Source of the DNA: Trichoplax adhaerens
Lineage: Eukaryota > Placozoa > Uniplacotomia > Trichoplacea > Trichoplacidae
Reading direction: 5' to 3'
Length of the DNA: 28,097 nt
Assembly: GCF_000150275.1 (NCBI RefSeq)
Contig: NW_002060945.1
Coordinates: 6,504,043 to 6,532,139, forward strand
Shown piece by piece: positions 1 through 10,600 of the stretch; positions within the stretch are counted from its first letter, which is position 1, and every line of letters begins with the position of its first letter. The notes beneath the pieces are model-generated. The model did not search any database. It had not been told where the DNA came from and saw only the letters and a list, made by a program, of their open reading frames with translations. Both the position numbers and the translations under genes were made by a program.

Positions 1-5
1 AGTAG

Positions 6-1079
6 CCCTTCATAATTCGTATTTTGCGCATATTTCGGGTTGTTCGGATACTGCGTCTATTACGGTCTGCTCGTGGGATGCGTCGATTATTGATGTCGTT
101 AATAGCGTCGGCACCTGCCCTTCTAAATATAGCAGCTTTACTTTGTGTCATATCATTTACGTACTCTATTGTAGGCATAGCATTATTTAAAGGAGTTAAA
201 AAGCAAGGAACAATTGATAATACATTAAATTTTCAATCCTATACAAAGGCAACAATTATACTTATTCAACTCAGTACAGCAAGTGGCTGGACTGATTTTC
301 TTGATGCTCTTTCTATTCAACCACCTGATTGTGTACCATCTACTAATGAGACCACTATTATTCCTACTGGTAATTGTGGAAGCCGCGTTTTGGCTACCAT
401 ATACATTATTACCTATATGATTATGGCTTGGTTTATCTTAATCAATCTGTTTATTGCGGTCATCTTAAATAATTACCAAGATTGCGTAGAAGCAGATTCT
501 GCAAACATAACTGAAGAAGATATTCAAGGTTTTTTCGAAGTATGGGCCAAATACGATCGTAAAGCCACACAATTTATACATTATAACATGTTATCACCTC
601 TGCTGAATGATTTACTACCACCTTTTGGTTCACCAATACCAAATACATATGTTTGTATTAGCTTAAACCTACCGATATACGATGACACTAAAATTCATTG
701 TTTGGACTTAATTCGTGCTTTATTAAATAAAGTAATGAAAGATGTTATAGGTGAAATTAGTCAGGAATTTGAAGAAGAGTACGATTTATTAATGAAAAAA
801 ATTGCTGAAGTATGCAAGACCAAATTTCCTAAATGGAAACCGCAAAATTCACAAGTTAAGAAAACCTCAGCAGTGTTTTATAATGAAGCGAAATCTGTTA
901 TATTATTGAGAGCTGCATTTCAACATTGGAGGCAAGAAACAGCGAAAAAGTTCAAGGTATATTTCATAGTAGATATGTTATTGATGTATTTTTCTTTCAG
1001 AATATTCTATAGTAATAATCCAATATATGGTAAAAATTTAAAGTGTAATTGTATGTATAAAAATATTATTAGTAAATAA
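6..1079 (+). CDS. Upstream Nav channel paralogue, 3' part (domain IV S4 to C terminus)
   Basis: C-terminal part of a four-domain voltage-gated sodium channel alpha subunit; the rest lies left of the window. Visible in order: S4 with an Arg at every third position (IIRILRIFRVVRILRLLR); S5; pore loop with STASGW, where Nav normally has SAGW, so the filter residue is Ser (282-284); S6 (WFILINLFIAVILNNYQD); an EF-hand-like region (TEEDIQGFFEVWAKYD) with the family hallmark IHCLD; and an IQ-like segment (VILLRAAFQHW). Codon 3-5 is TAG. AG at 4-5 is therefore probably a 3' splice site with the exon starting at 6, although the paralogue has no intron there. The 3' end has two readings: an open frame to TAA at 1077-1079, or a 44-nt intron 957-1000 (AAG/GTATAT ... 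TTTCTTTCAG) followed by Asn-Ile-Leu-stop. It is clearly homologous to the 23130-24092 region of the second gene, roughly 60% identical by eye. Confidence 0.93.
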   Translation, partial: PFIIRILRIFRVVRILRLLRSARGMRRLLMSLIASAPALLNIAALLCVISFTYSIVGIALFKGVKKQGTIDNTLNFQSYTKATIILIQLSTASGWTDFLDALSIQPPDCVPSTNETTIIPTGNCGSRVLATIYIITYMIMAWFILINLFIAVILNNYQDCVEADSANITEEDIQGFFEVWAKYDRKATQFIHYNMLSPLLNDLLPPFGSPIPNTYVCISLNLPIYDDTKIHCLDLIRALLNKVMKDVIGEISQEFEEEYDLLMKKIAEVCKTKFPKWKPQNSQVKKTSAVFYNEAKSVILLRAAFQHWRQETAKKFKVYFIVDMLLMYFSFRIFYSNNPIYGKNLKCNCMYKNIISK

Positions 1080-4000
1080 TAACGAGTCTATTGTACTATG
1101 CCTTTGCAGTGGTTTATTTACAAATAATATAATATCGGACTGATCACTTGTTACTTAGTTTCCTGATAACTGATACGTATGGTACGCATTTGGTCTTTAG
1201 CGAAAAAGTTTGAGAGGAAATTAGCCTAGGAAGCGAAACGCCACAAAGTGATTTCCTTAAAAATAAGCCTTAAAGTGCGTGTACTAAATTTTGTATATTT
1301 TCCTTATATTGTTGTAACCTTTAAGTCTATGTGTAGTGAATATTAGTTTTAGAATAATAACTTTCTTTCGTGTAACTATTATAATCTAAATATAGTTATA
1401 GCATTATAACAGATTTAGAATTGGTGCATAGATGTAGGTTACTGTAATTAATTTAGTTTACATGTCTACATTATAAGATTTATATTTTATCAGTTCATAC
1501 AATACAAACCCGATCACTTGATATTGGTAATATATTATATCTGTTAGTTCTCGGACGGATATTACTCATGACTAATACTCTTGTATTAATGGACAAAGCA
1601 GGCGGAATTGTATAAAATATGTAACGTGATTTTTCTACAGCTATAGTACCATTGCTGACTCTGTAAATGCTGGAAAAAATAGCTAGCTGCAATAGAAATT
1701 AGCTTAATTTGCAACAAAATGTATAAAAATAAGATTTATTAAGGCGCCAGATCATAGAGATTTGCTCTTTTAAATTAACCCGCAGAATTTAATTCATGTA
1801 AGCTAAATGTGAAGTTTGCATAAGTAATCTTAATGATCATGTAATCCATTATAATTGTGAATTATATACGATAAAAGTAATTATGATTAAACGTTAATGT
1901 TTTGACGATCATGCTATTTTGCAATCGTTACAGATAGTTTTTTAGATCACGAAAAATTGCAAGTAGATCACTATCCATTTATTTTATATTAAATGCCAGA
2001 ATTAATAAATGATCAATAATTTATTTAGAATAGTAAAATTTTAGTCTAATAAATAGATTTAAGACGATCATTATGCGATCACTTATTTTAATATTAATCC
2101 TATTTGAATGTTCAGTTTTAATTATTTTACATATTTTTTAAAGACACCCAGTGATATTATTGCAAGTACAAGCATTTAGATGCCATGAATTTGTGGCGGT
2201 AGGAACTGAGTAAGAATATGGTAGGAAATGAGGTAAACTTTGCAACTGGCCAAATTTCTGCATGAAATTACTTTAATACCATGCAATACCAATTACTTTA
2301 CAAATTTTTACTAAAATAAAGTCACTTACTCTCAATAATTTCGTAAATTCACTATTAGATTTCGTTATTCTGTATAGTAACTGATTCTGTGTAGTTGCTG
2401 TAACTTGATACTGTATGATATATACTCAGCACAATGTGGAGTATATATTTAACATTTTGCCTCGAACTTATTTTATCTAGATCATTTGCTATTTGCATGT
2501 TAATTACATATTTTGCTCGCAAATTTAGTTTAAGCGTTGAAATTCTATTTATTTATTGTAAATTATTTGGAGGAGTATAAATTTACGTAATACAGTTTTA
2601 AAACGGATCCTGTTAGAAATTTACTTGTAAGAAGTTTGCAAATATTTATTCGTGGATGAGGTCTTTATTATAATTTGTAGTATTTTGACAATGAAAAGTA
2701 AGTCTACGAGTTATCAATAAATTGGATTTAGTAAGCTAGTTCGAGAATGGCGTGAATACTATCGTACCTTGGCAGAGAAATAATTCAAATTATAAGCTGA
2801 AGTTCAAAAGAATTTTAGGTTCTTGTTATATTTTTGAGACCCTTATCATAAGTTAATAAATAAAAGCAATTTATTTTGCTAATATTGATCAGTTTTTATC
2901 ATAAAATGACATAAAAGATCGTCCTGACAAAGAAATTTACTCCTTCTCCACATCCAAACGAGAATCTACCATAACGTGGTTAACGCTATAAGTTGATTTC
3001 AAATAGTAGTAAAGTTGTTTCTGAATTGAGATACTTTAGTGTGCAGAAACTCTGCTAACTTTTTATGATAGAATATTGTGTTACATTTCTATAAGCGTAG
3101 AAACTCAAATAATACATTTGTATTATATTGCCGAAATTATCGATAAATTGCATGTATTATAATAATCTTCGATGCGTTCAGTTTTTATAAAATACATTAC
3201 ACCGGTAAAAAGTGGCTTATTTCATTGATTATTCTATTTTATGATGTTTCCATCAGTCCGTATCGTATTATTTGACTATGATGCTTTCGCTTATGATTCT
3301 TATAATTGCTCGAATGAGTAAGCTTCCATTTATTTTATTTTTATTATATCATGGTTCACCAATTCACTAGACCATATGTTATTAATGTTATAACGATACT
3401 GCAAAATATTCAGAGCAATGTTTCTAAGTATTCCTTGGAATGGAATCTATCGTTTTGAAAAGAATTGATTAAAAATAACATCTGCTGATATAATACTAGT
3501 AGTCATTATAATTATCAGCTAACATAAAAATTTACAATCTGATTAATTACAGATTTTTTTACATAACCTAGCTTATTCCAGGATAAAGAAAGATACCCTG
3601 TGGTTAAACTTATGCTAACATATGATGAGACTTTCAAAAGTATTGGACATAAAGTCTGAATATTGATTTGTAACAAATATGTACCTGAATTTAGCCTTTT
3701 ACTTTGAATTTTAATTATTCTTTTGGAATAAAAATTATAGAACTGAAACAAAGTTTTGAAAAATCACATTTAGTTAGGTTCTTATGAATCTTCAAATTAT
3801 CATGTTGAAGCAATATACTTTATAGACGATGTTATGATAAGATGTCTTTGTCGTCGCTCAAGTTAGCACTAATGATCCGCAGATTATTGAAACTGTTTCA
3901 GCTTTGATGACGGTTTTCAATAGTTGACAGCTATAGTAACTCGAGTTGATGTAAAATATTTCGACGATATGCTGAAGTTATTTATGATATACATATTCTT

Positions 4001-4397
4001 GTAATCAGTAATTTATTTATATTTAGAACATGCCGTGAAATTGTAGAAATATGCTCAAATACAGTAAACTATTTAATTCAATCTATATGGACTAATTCAA
4101 TTAATCTGGTAAGTAATATACCTATCCGAATGATACCTGCATTAAAATTCAATTACCACAATTACCTGAATTTGTACCCAAAGCAGGTAATAAGAATTTT
4201 ACCTTCGAACTCTCTGCCCATAAACTAATCAGCCCTAATTTTATTTTTTAGTGAATATCAGTAAAATACGTTATTCTTTAAATTATTTTGATAGCTACAT
4301 CTAGTCTACATGATTTGAGTAACCAAATATTTCCTAAATTTCCAAGTAATAGAAAGAAAAAAGGTTAAAATTGCGAAGCTGTGTCCAATGATACGCT
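1080..4397. other. Intergenic region between the two Nav paralogues
   Basis: This 3.3-kb AT-rich stretch has no ORF with recognisable similarity on either strand. It must hold the 3' UTR of the upstream gene and the promoter and 5' UTR of the downstream gene, but no core promoter element could be assigned with confidence. The motif GATCA is clustered at 1750-2081. The minus-strand ORFs at 1495-1692 and 3515-3751 have no family features and look like chance. Confidence 0.7.
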
Positions 4398-4610
4398 ATG
4401 AAGCAGCGAAAAGTAAGTGTTATTAATGTTGGTATTAAAGCAAGTGGAAAAGCTAAAATAGAACGACAAGATGTTGAAGAGGTTGACGAAAGCGAAAGCG
4501 AGGTTGAAGCTACTACTAGTACTGATGAATTGGCCGTTAAATATCGTAAGTTAGAAGAGAGTCATGTTGTTGGTAAATACGTCGAAGACTATGATGCAAT
4601 GCAAAATGGG
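4398..4610 (+). CDS. Nav exon 1: N-terminal cytosolic segment
   Basis: ATG at 4398 follows an in-frame TGA at 4389-4391, so this is the natural start. The 71 residues are hydrophilic and acidic (EEVDESESEVEATTSTDE). They end in YVEDYDAMQNG, which aligns with the PLEDLDPYY element just before the first intron of animal Nav genes. The donor is GGG/GTAAGA at 4611, phase 0, like vertebrate SCN intron 1. The conserved FxxFTxESL motif of many Nav N termini is not visible, so this end is shorter and more divergent than usual. Assignment to this gene rests on the ED-D motif and on the phase fit to exon 2. Confidence 0.75.
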
Positions 4611-7600
4611 GTAAGAATTATGGTTTGAAGACTTGAATTATAACTGTAAAATAAGTAATAGAGTACCATATGCGAAACGGATGAGCATTATAATAGTTTT
4701 TAGGCTATTTTCTATGTTCATAGCGATTGGAAATGATTAAAATATGGCCTGATTACGTCAACTTGACGAATAAATCTATAAGAAAAATGAGATAGATATG
4801 CTTCAAATATATAGTAGTATCAGTATTTTATCACCAGGCTATGCGTGGCAGTTATAAATATGTCCGGCTTAGACTTATATTAAGATAAAAAATCGTGTAG
4901 TGGTAATGTTTGTAACTGAATATATCGAAGCCTTCAGGATAACTATTTCTGACTTTACGTTAGTTTGCTACAAGGCGAGAAGTCTTAGAAAGGGTGGAGA
5001 ATAATGTTATTGTTGAATTATTGCGTTTATATAAGTATTTCCTTATTTGCGGTCTACACACGCAGGTCACAAGATTATATATGTCAACGGTAATTTGCGA
5101 AATCCGGCATTTTGCAAAATACCTGAAATCCTTTAGGTATTTTGCAAAATGCCGAATCCCTTAGGTACTTTGCCATCTACCATAAGTAAATTACAATCAC
5201 AATGATTCGAACTGTAAGTAGATGATTTGCATTCCCTATTATAACTATTAATTTCAGTATATGTATAAGTGCCACTGTCATAAAAAGTCAGTGCTATATT
5301 AAAACACAGTATATCCAAATTAGAAGTTAACTAAATAAGGATAGACTAACATGAATTATCCTAACATAGATATTTCTACTCTAATACAGTACATAACACT
5401 GTCACACTTATTAGAAACACTTGTATGAGAATACGTATATACAAGCGTATATTGATAATCTTAATCTCCTAATTAGCAAATCAAGATCTGTCGTCCTTTT
5501 GCTATAACGTCAGTAAAAATTACGGTATTTCATAGCTATAATTAGTCACTCACGAAGCATTAGTTGGCAGTAACGTAGTATACGATTGCATAAAGGGAAG
5601 TATACTGCTTATAATAGTTTTTCATATAAGACACTAGCTGTCTTTTGGAAATCATGTCAGTTGTAAATACAGCAAATTGTTTGCATTTACGCTTTTCAGA
5701 CCGATTATGCTCTTAATCTAGCACTAGTTTATTATAGACTGTAATATAATGGTGCAGTAAGCGGATATATAAATTAGTTTATCCCAGGACGTGTTTTCAT
5801 AGAGTTAAAACACTCTTGACTTTGCGTTCGTTAAACTCGTATACGTAAACACCTTTTGATGGAAGAGACAGTCTCTTAAATTAGCCAATCAATCATTTTA
5901 ATTTCTAACTCAACCCTAATATTAACTTTTAAATTTATTCTTTCTTAAATTCGCGAGCACAATTGAATAAATAAATTCAAGTCAGCATATCAACATTATC
6001 GACAATCTCATTTCAATCTGTTACAATTGTGTTATAATTTTTTGCAACAACATATGACAGTCTCTATATGGCAAATTTATAGAGAATAAGTATAACTTTA
6101 CGTGGTATTATTTAATGCGGACTAAACTCAATGCCTTCGATAGAAGTATTGACCATGATATATCCAAGAATTTTATTGTCTTGTTATAGTAACATAGATA
6201 TATAGGGAATTACCTTTTTTTTATCCTCTAATGCTTTTACAAGTTATCTGTTAAGTTTAATATTCTATTTATGATTCGTTTTATTTTAGACGTTTTGTGT
6301 GATAGCGAAAAGATTTGGTACCTACATAATTCACCGCTACAATGACTCAAAATCCTTATTCATGTTTTATCCTGATAGTTACGTTCGATATATCGCTATA
6401 AAGATTGTGACCCATCAATATCCTTTTGTGTATCAAAAGTAGTACATAACATTAGAATATCGAATTGGAAGGTGCAATTTCATTTTTCGTTTCAAACCTC
6501 TATCGCTATCTTAGATATATAGAAAATAGTGACTGATAATTAGAAAAATTTAAACTTCGTAAAGCACCATGGAGCTTAAATGATTCTTTTATTATTATAT
6601 TGCCCTCATAGCATCTATCGATAACAATTAGCTAATAAAATCTGACCCGTAGATAGTGTTATTAAATTATGAATTATTTAGGTGATGGTATACTCTTATT
6701 GTAATAACTAATTTTCTAACGCACATTATACTTGATAACGGTTTATCTAGATATTTTAAGTGATTTTATAACATAATTAGTAGGGATAGATGTGTAGTAA
6801 TAACTTGGTGCGGTATCTAATTCCGTCTCGTTAATCCTTAACTATTTAAACGATTTTCGAATTATTTATTTTATTGACAATTCTAAGCAACTGCGTGGTC
6901 GTTGCCTTGCCGTTTAATACGCCAAAGTATCTGTTGTAAGAGATGTTCAATTAATTTTTAGATGCATATTTAAGTAGTATTGCACTTTACAGCATGGTTT
7001 ATGTGAAGTTTTTTGTTGCTTTATTCTTAAGATTTGTTTAATAGTAGTCGCCACTTATGTCGCTATACAGTAGAAAATAAGCGTAGAGATCGTCAAGATA
7101 ATGTTATCGTGTTTTATATTATGTGGTCTATTTTAATAAATATCCTACTTTTATTAATGCTACCCAACATATACATTTATAGCTGGTACAGAGACATAAT
7201 TATATTTTTGGACTATTTTTCCGACAGGATTACGTATAACGTTATTTACACTGTGGAAATGGCGTTAAAAATCATAGCGAGGGGACTTGTTACTAAAAAA
7301 TTCACATTTTTAAGAGATCCATGGAATTGGTTGGATTTGTTTATTGTTACCATAGGGTAAATGAATATTTAATAATTTCTCATAAGTCTATCATATTTCG
7401 AAAAGAATATCCGTATGGGAAAGCTATAATGTTATACACAATATGCTTACATAGTATTACAATGAAGTAATTGGATAACTTAATATAACTACTTTATTCC
7501 TTATTAGCAAGACTTTACTACACATACATGTCTGTAATAGTACTAGTAAATGTACATAACTGTTTGCAAGATTGCTTCCTTGGCGTACAGTAACTCTTCC

Positions 7601-10600
7601 ACAGTCCGACACGAAGTATATTGCATACGAAATACTGCAGTTTATCTGAGCTCAGAGTGGTAAAGCACAGCACATCTTTGTTACGAGTTAATTTATATAT
7701 CTTTTTTCAACGCAAAGAAATTCGTATATCTACTACTCAATAAATACTGTATGTTTTGAATTATTAAGATATAATTAAAATTAAGCCGTTAGATGTACAA
7801 TCATTTTCAAACTTATATATTGTGTGTTATCTATTAATTTAAGAAATTTAGCTACCCTACCATAGCATTTCAAGAATATGCTTATGATAAATTTTATGCT
7901 ACCTAAAGTCCCTCAAATATTATATCGAATTTAAAACAGAACGTTATTTTAAACTATAATATATAGCCTGTATGCGTATTTTTATTAACTAAATGCAAAT
8001 TTAGCGAAAAGACTTACGTAAACAATGTATTAAGTTATTCTACGACTGTGACACACAAAATATATACTTATTTATATATTAAAAATCAGAATATAGTAGA
8101 TTCGATTAAATGTGACTATCTAGTCCATCATTTTTTCATTATTAACGAAAAAGTAATATTCTGGTATCATAATATCAAACTGTCAATAACTAGAAATGTA
8201 ATATACGTTTGGAATAAGTCATATAATCAATCAGGTTTATTAGCAGATCAGTAATATCTTGTTAATTTTATCATATCGCGGATAATCTGTTTTAAATAGT
8301 TAAGTAAGTTTCCCCTCAGCTCTTCTTGTCAATGAATAATATTGCATTAATTTTATGATATTAAGATTGCAACATGTATACTTTATTGAACATGATTATT
8401 TAGTGTATTAGTTTGATCTACTAGTATCTTGCTCACTCTACGAGTAAATGATATCCTAATTTTGTGTCTTGTTATAATACATGTCAAAGTACTATAAATA
8501 CTACTGCTTTATACATCAGCTATATTTATATAATATGGTAATTAAGTTATTGAAATACTTCTTGCTATATTTAATATTTTACTGCAAGGTTATGCTGTAA
8601 TCTTGAACACTTACTATGAATTTCATTCATAAATGCTCCTTATAGGTATCTAATTCTCATACCTCAGTTAGACGCAATCCCTGGTGTTTCTGTTATTCGC
8701 GTGTTTAGGGCTATCCGAATGTTTACAATAATTTCAGGTTCAGTTATGTAAATAAGCGCTTTACTTCTTAAATATATCATCATTGTGTTAGACATTGTTC
8801 AGTATGACCTTCAGCCTATATTTATAAAAAAGAAAAATCCTTTAGTCCATCTTGATTTATAATTACGCTTTTAGCGATTTTTGTACATTATTGCGTAGGT
8901 CTTTAACGAAATGTATCTGTAACGCAAAATTTATTCACGTTAATCAAATTATGGCTATAAATTATGCTAAAATTGTATTTTATTAACAGTTATTGTGACT
9001 TAATATTGAAGGCAATTTTCTCATCGCAATGTTGCAGTAAGATATTGATAATTTCAATCTGTTCTTAACAGGATTAAAGAGCATCCTGAATGCCATATTT
9101 CAATCATTCAGCATGTTAGTTACAGTCCTTTCTCTAACATTATACTTTCTATGTGGTGTATCGTTATTGGGCGTACAATTATTTATGGGAATTTTAACAA
9201 GAAAGTGCTGTAAAACATATAATTGGAATCAGACAGACTATGATGTCGATGGGCTATCATTTGATTTATTTATCAAAAATAAAAGTGAGACAGGATTTTT
9301 GCTGATGTGTGTCATAAGCCATAAAGATCTTGTTAGCTATTTATACCAAATGTATAAAATTAACGAATGAATCCATGTTTTGAAAATAGATGGCATTGCA
9401 TTGAGGTTTATCTTTTTAACTCAGTAAATTCGATTTATATTTCATAGCTAACTGGCTTTATAGTGATGGCTCTACGGTTCTATGCAGTAATTCTAGCATA
9501 AATACGTAAGTTATTTTCTTAATCATAAATGATGCTGATTAAAATAGCGATAGATTAAGACTGCATCAGAAGAATTTAATAAATTCAGCTTTTTATAGGG
9601 CATGTCCTTCTGGTTATTCTTGTTATGAAGGAATATTCCCAAATCCTGAGGATGGCCTACTAAATTTCGATAACTTCTTGGCGTCTTTATATGTTAATTT
9701 GCAAATTATTACTCAAGATCAGTGGGATTCAGACTATCAATCAGTATATAATTTATAGAATAAAAACATTAATAGATACAGTGACAATCATGGAATTTAA
9801 TTTTAATAACTCAAAATTTTATATTGATAAACGATAGTACTGGTATTTTGATTCATGAATTGATGTCCCAAATTTTAAACTATTCTTTTATGTTCTCTTT
9901 AGGTTCTTAAAGCATCTAATACTTGGTACTTTTTCTACTTTTTGGCCATTATATTTCTCGGGAGTGATTATCTACTAAATTTGATATTGGCAGTGGTATC
10001 TATGGCATATAGTAAACAAGAACAGTTGCGTTCTGAACAAGTAATAATAATTTATTGATACTTCAAGTTATTTTCGTGCCGTATATTTTAGTACTGCGTA
10101 ATTGATGAAAATTTTAAGATATTCAGTAATTACTTTTCTCTCTTATAGTAAATGGATCTAAACTTATATTTATCCTAATTATTTGTCTGATAATGTTACA
10201 GCAATATTTCTAATAGAGTTCTTTTTCAACTTGCATTATTAGCAAAATAATTTTGAAAAAATGGTTCGAACATCTAGAGACCAAACTACTATTCCTTACT
10301 TTTTGCCTAGTCCACCTCATTTATGGTATCCTCCCAGGCGAAAAAATATACTTCCTATTGTGCTGTCTGGCATTAGGAGTAGTATTTCACTTAATAGTAG
10401 ACATTTAGATAAGGAAGACCCTAGTGAGTATAAAGATGAAAATAAACCAACGATAAGTCGTGAATTAATAGCATTCCATAATCATGGCAACGACTGCGAA
10501 AATGGAGACGATATCATGCCAATCGATGACAGCGAAATTAGGCGTGCAAATTCAAATCTGTCTACTTCCTTGCATACTCCAAATATGAGTAAAGCCAACT

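Noticed and set aside
3515-3751. 78-codon minus-strand ORF in the intergenic region
   Set aside because: No recognisable domain, no splice context, ordinary length for chance ORFs here.
6455-6515. Short frame containing N-F-I-F-R-F-K, resembling the IFRF motif of the Nav N terminus
   Set aside because: Only about 20 codons between stops and no similarity elsewhere. The genuine N-terminal exon 6290-6417 already covers this part of the protein.
7034-7044. In-frame upstream extension of exon 3 reading F-N-S-S-R, resembling the conserved F-N-P-I-R
   Set aside because: An acceptor at 7031 would need an incoming phase 1, but exon 2 ends in phase 2 and already encodes the true equivalent (YVRYIAIK). 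The resemblance is coincidental.
8048-8254. 68-codon ORF in intron 3
   Set aside because: Ile/Tyr/Asn-rich low-complexity product, no similarity, no in-phase splice partners.
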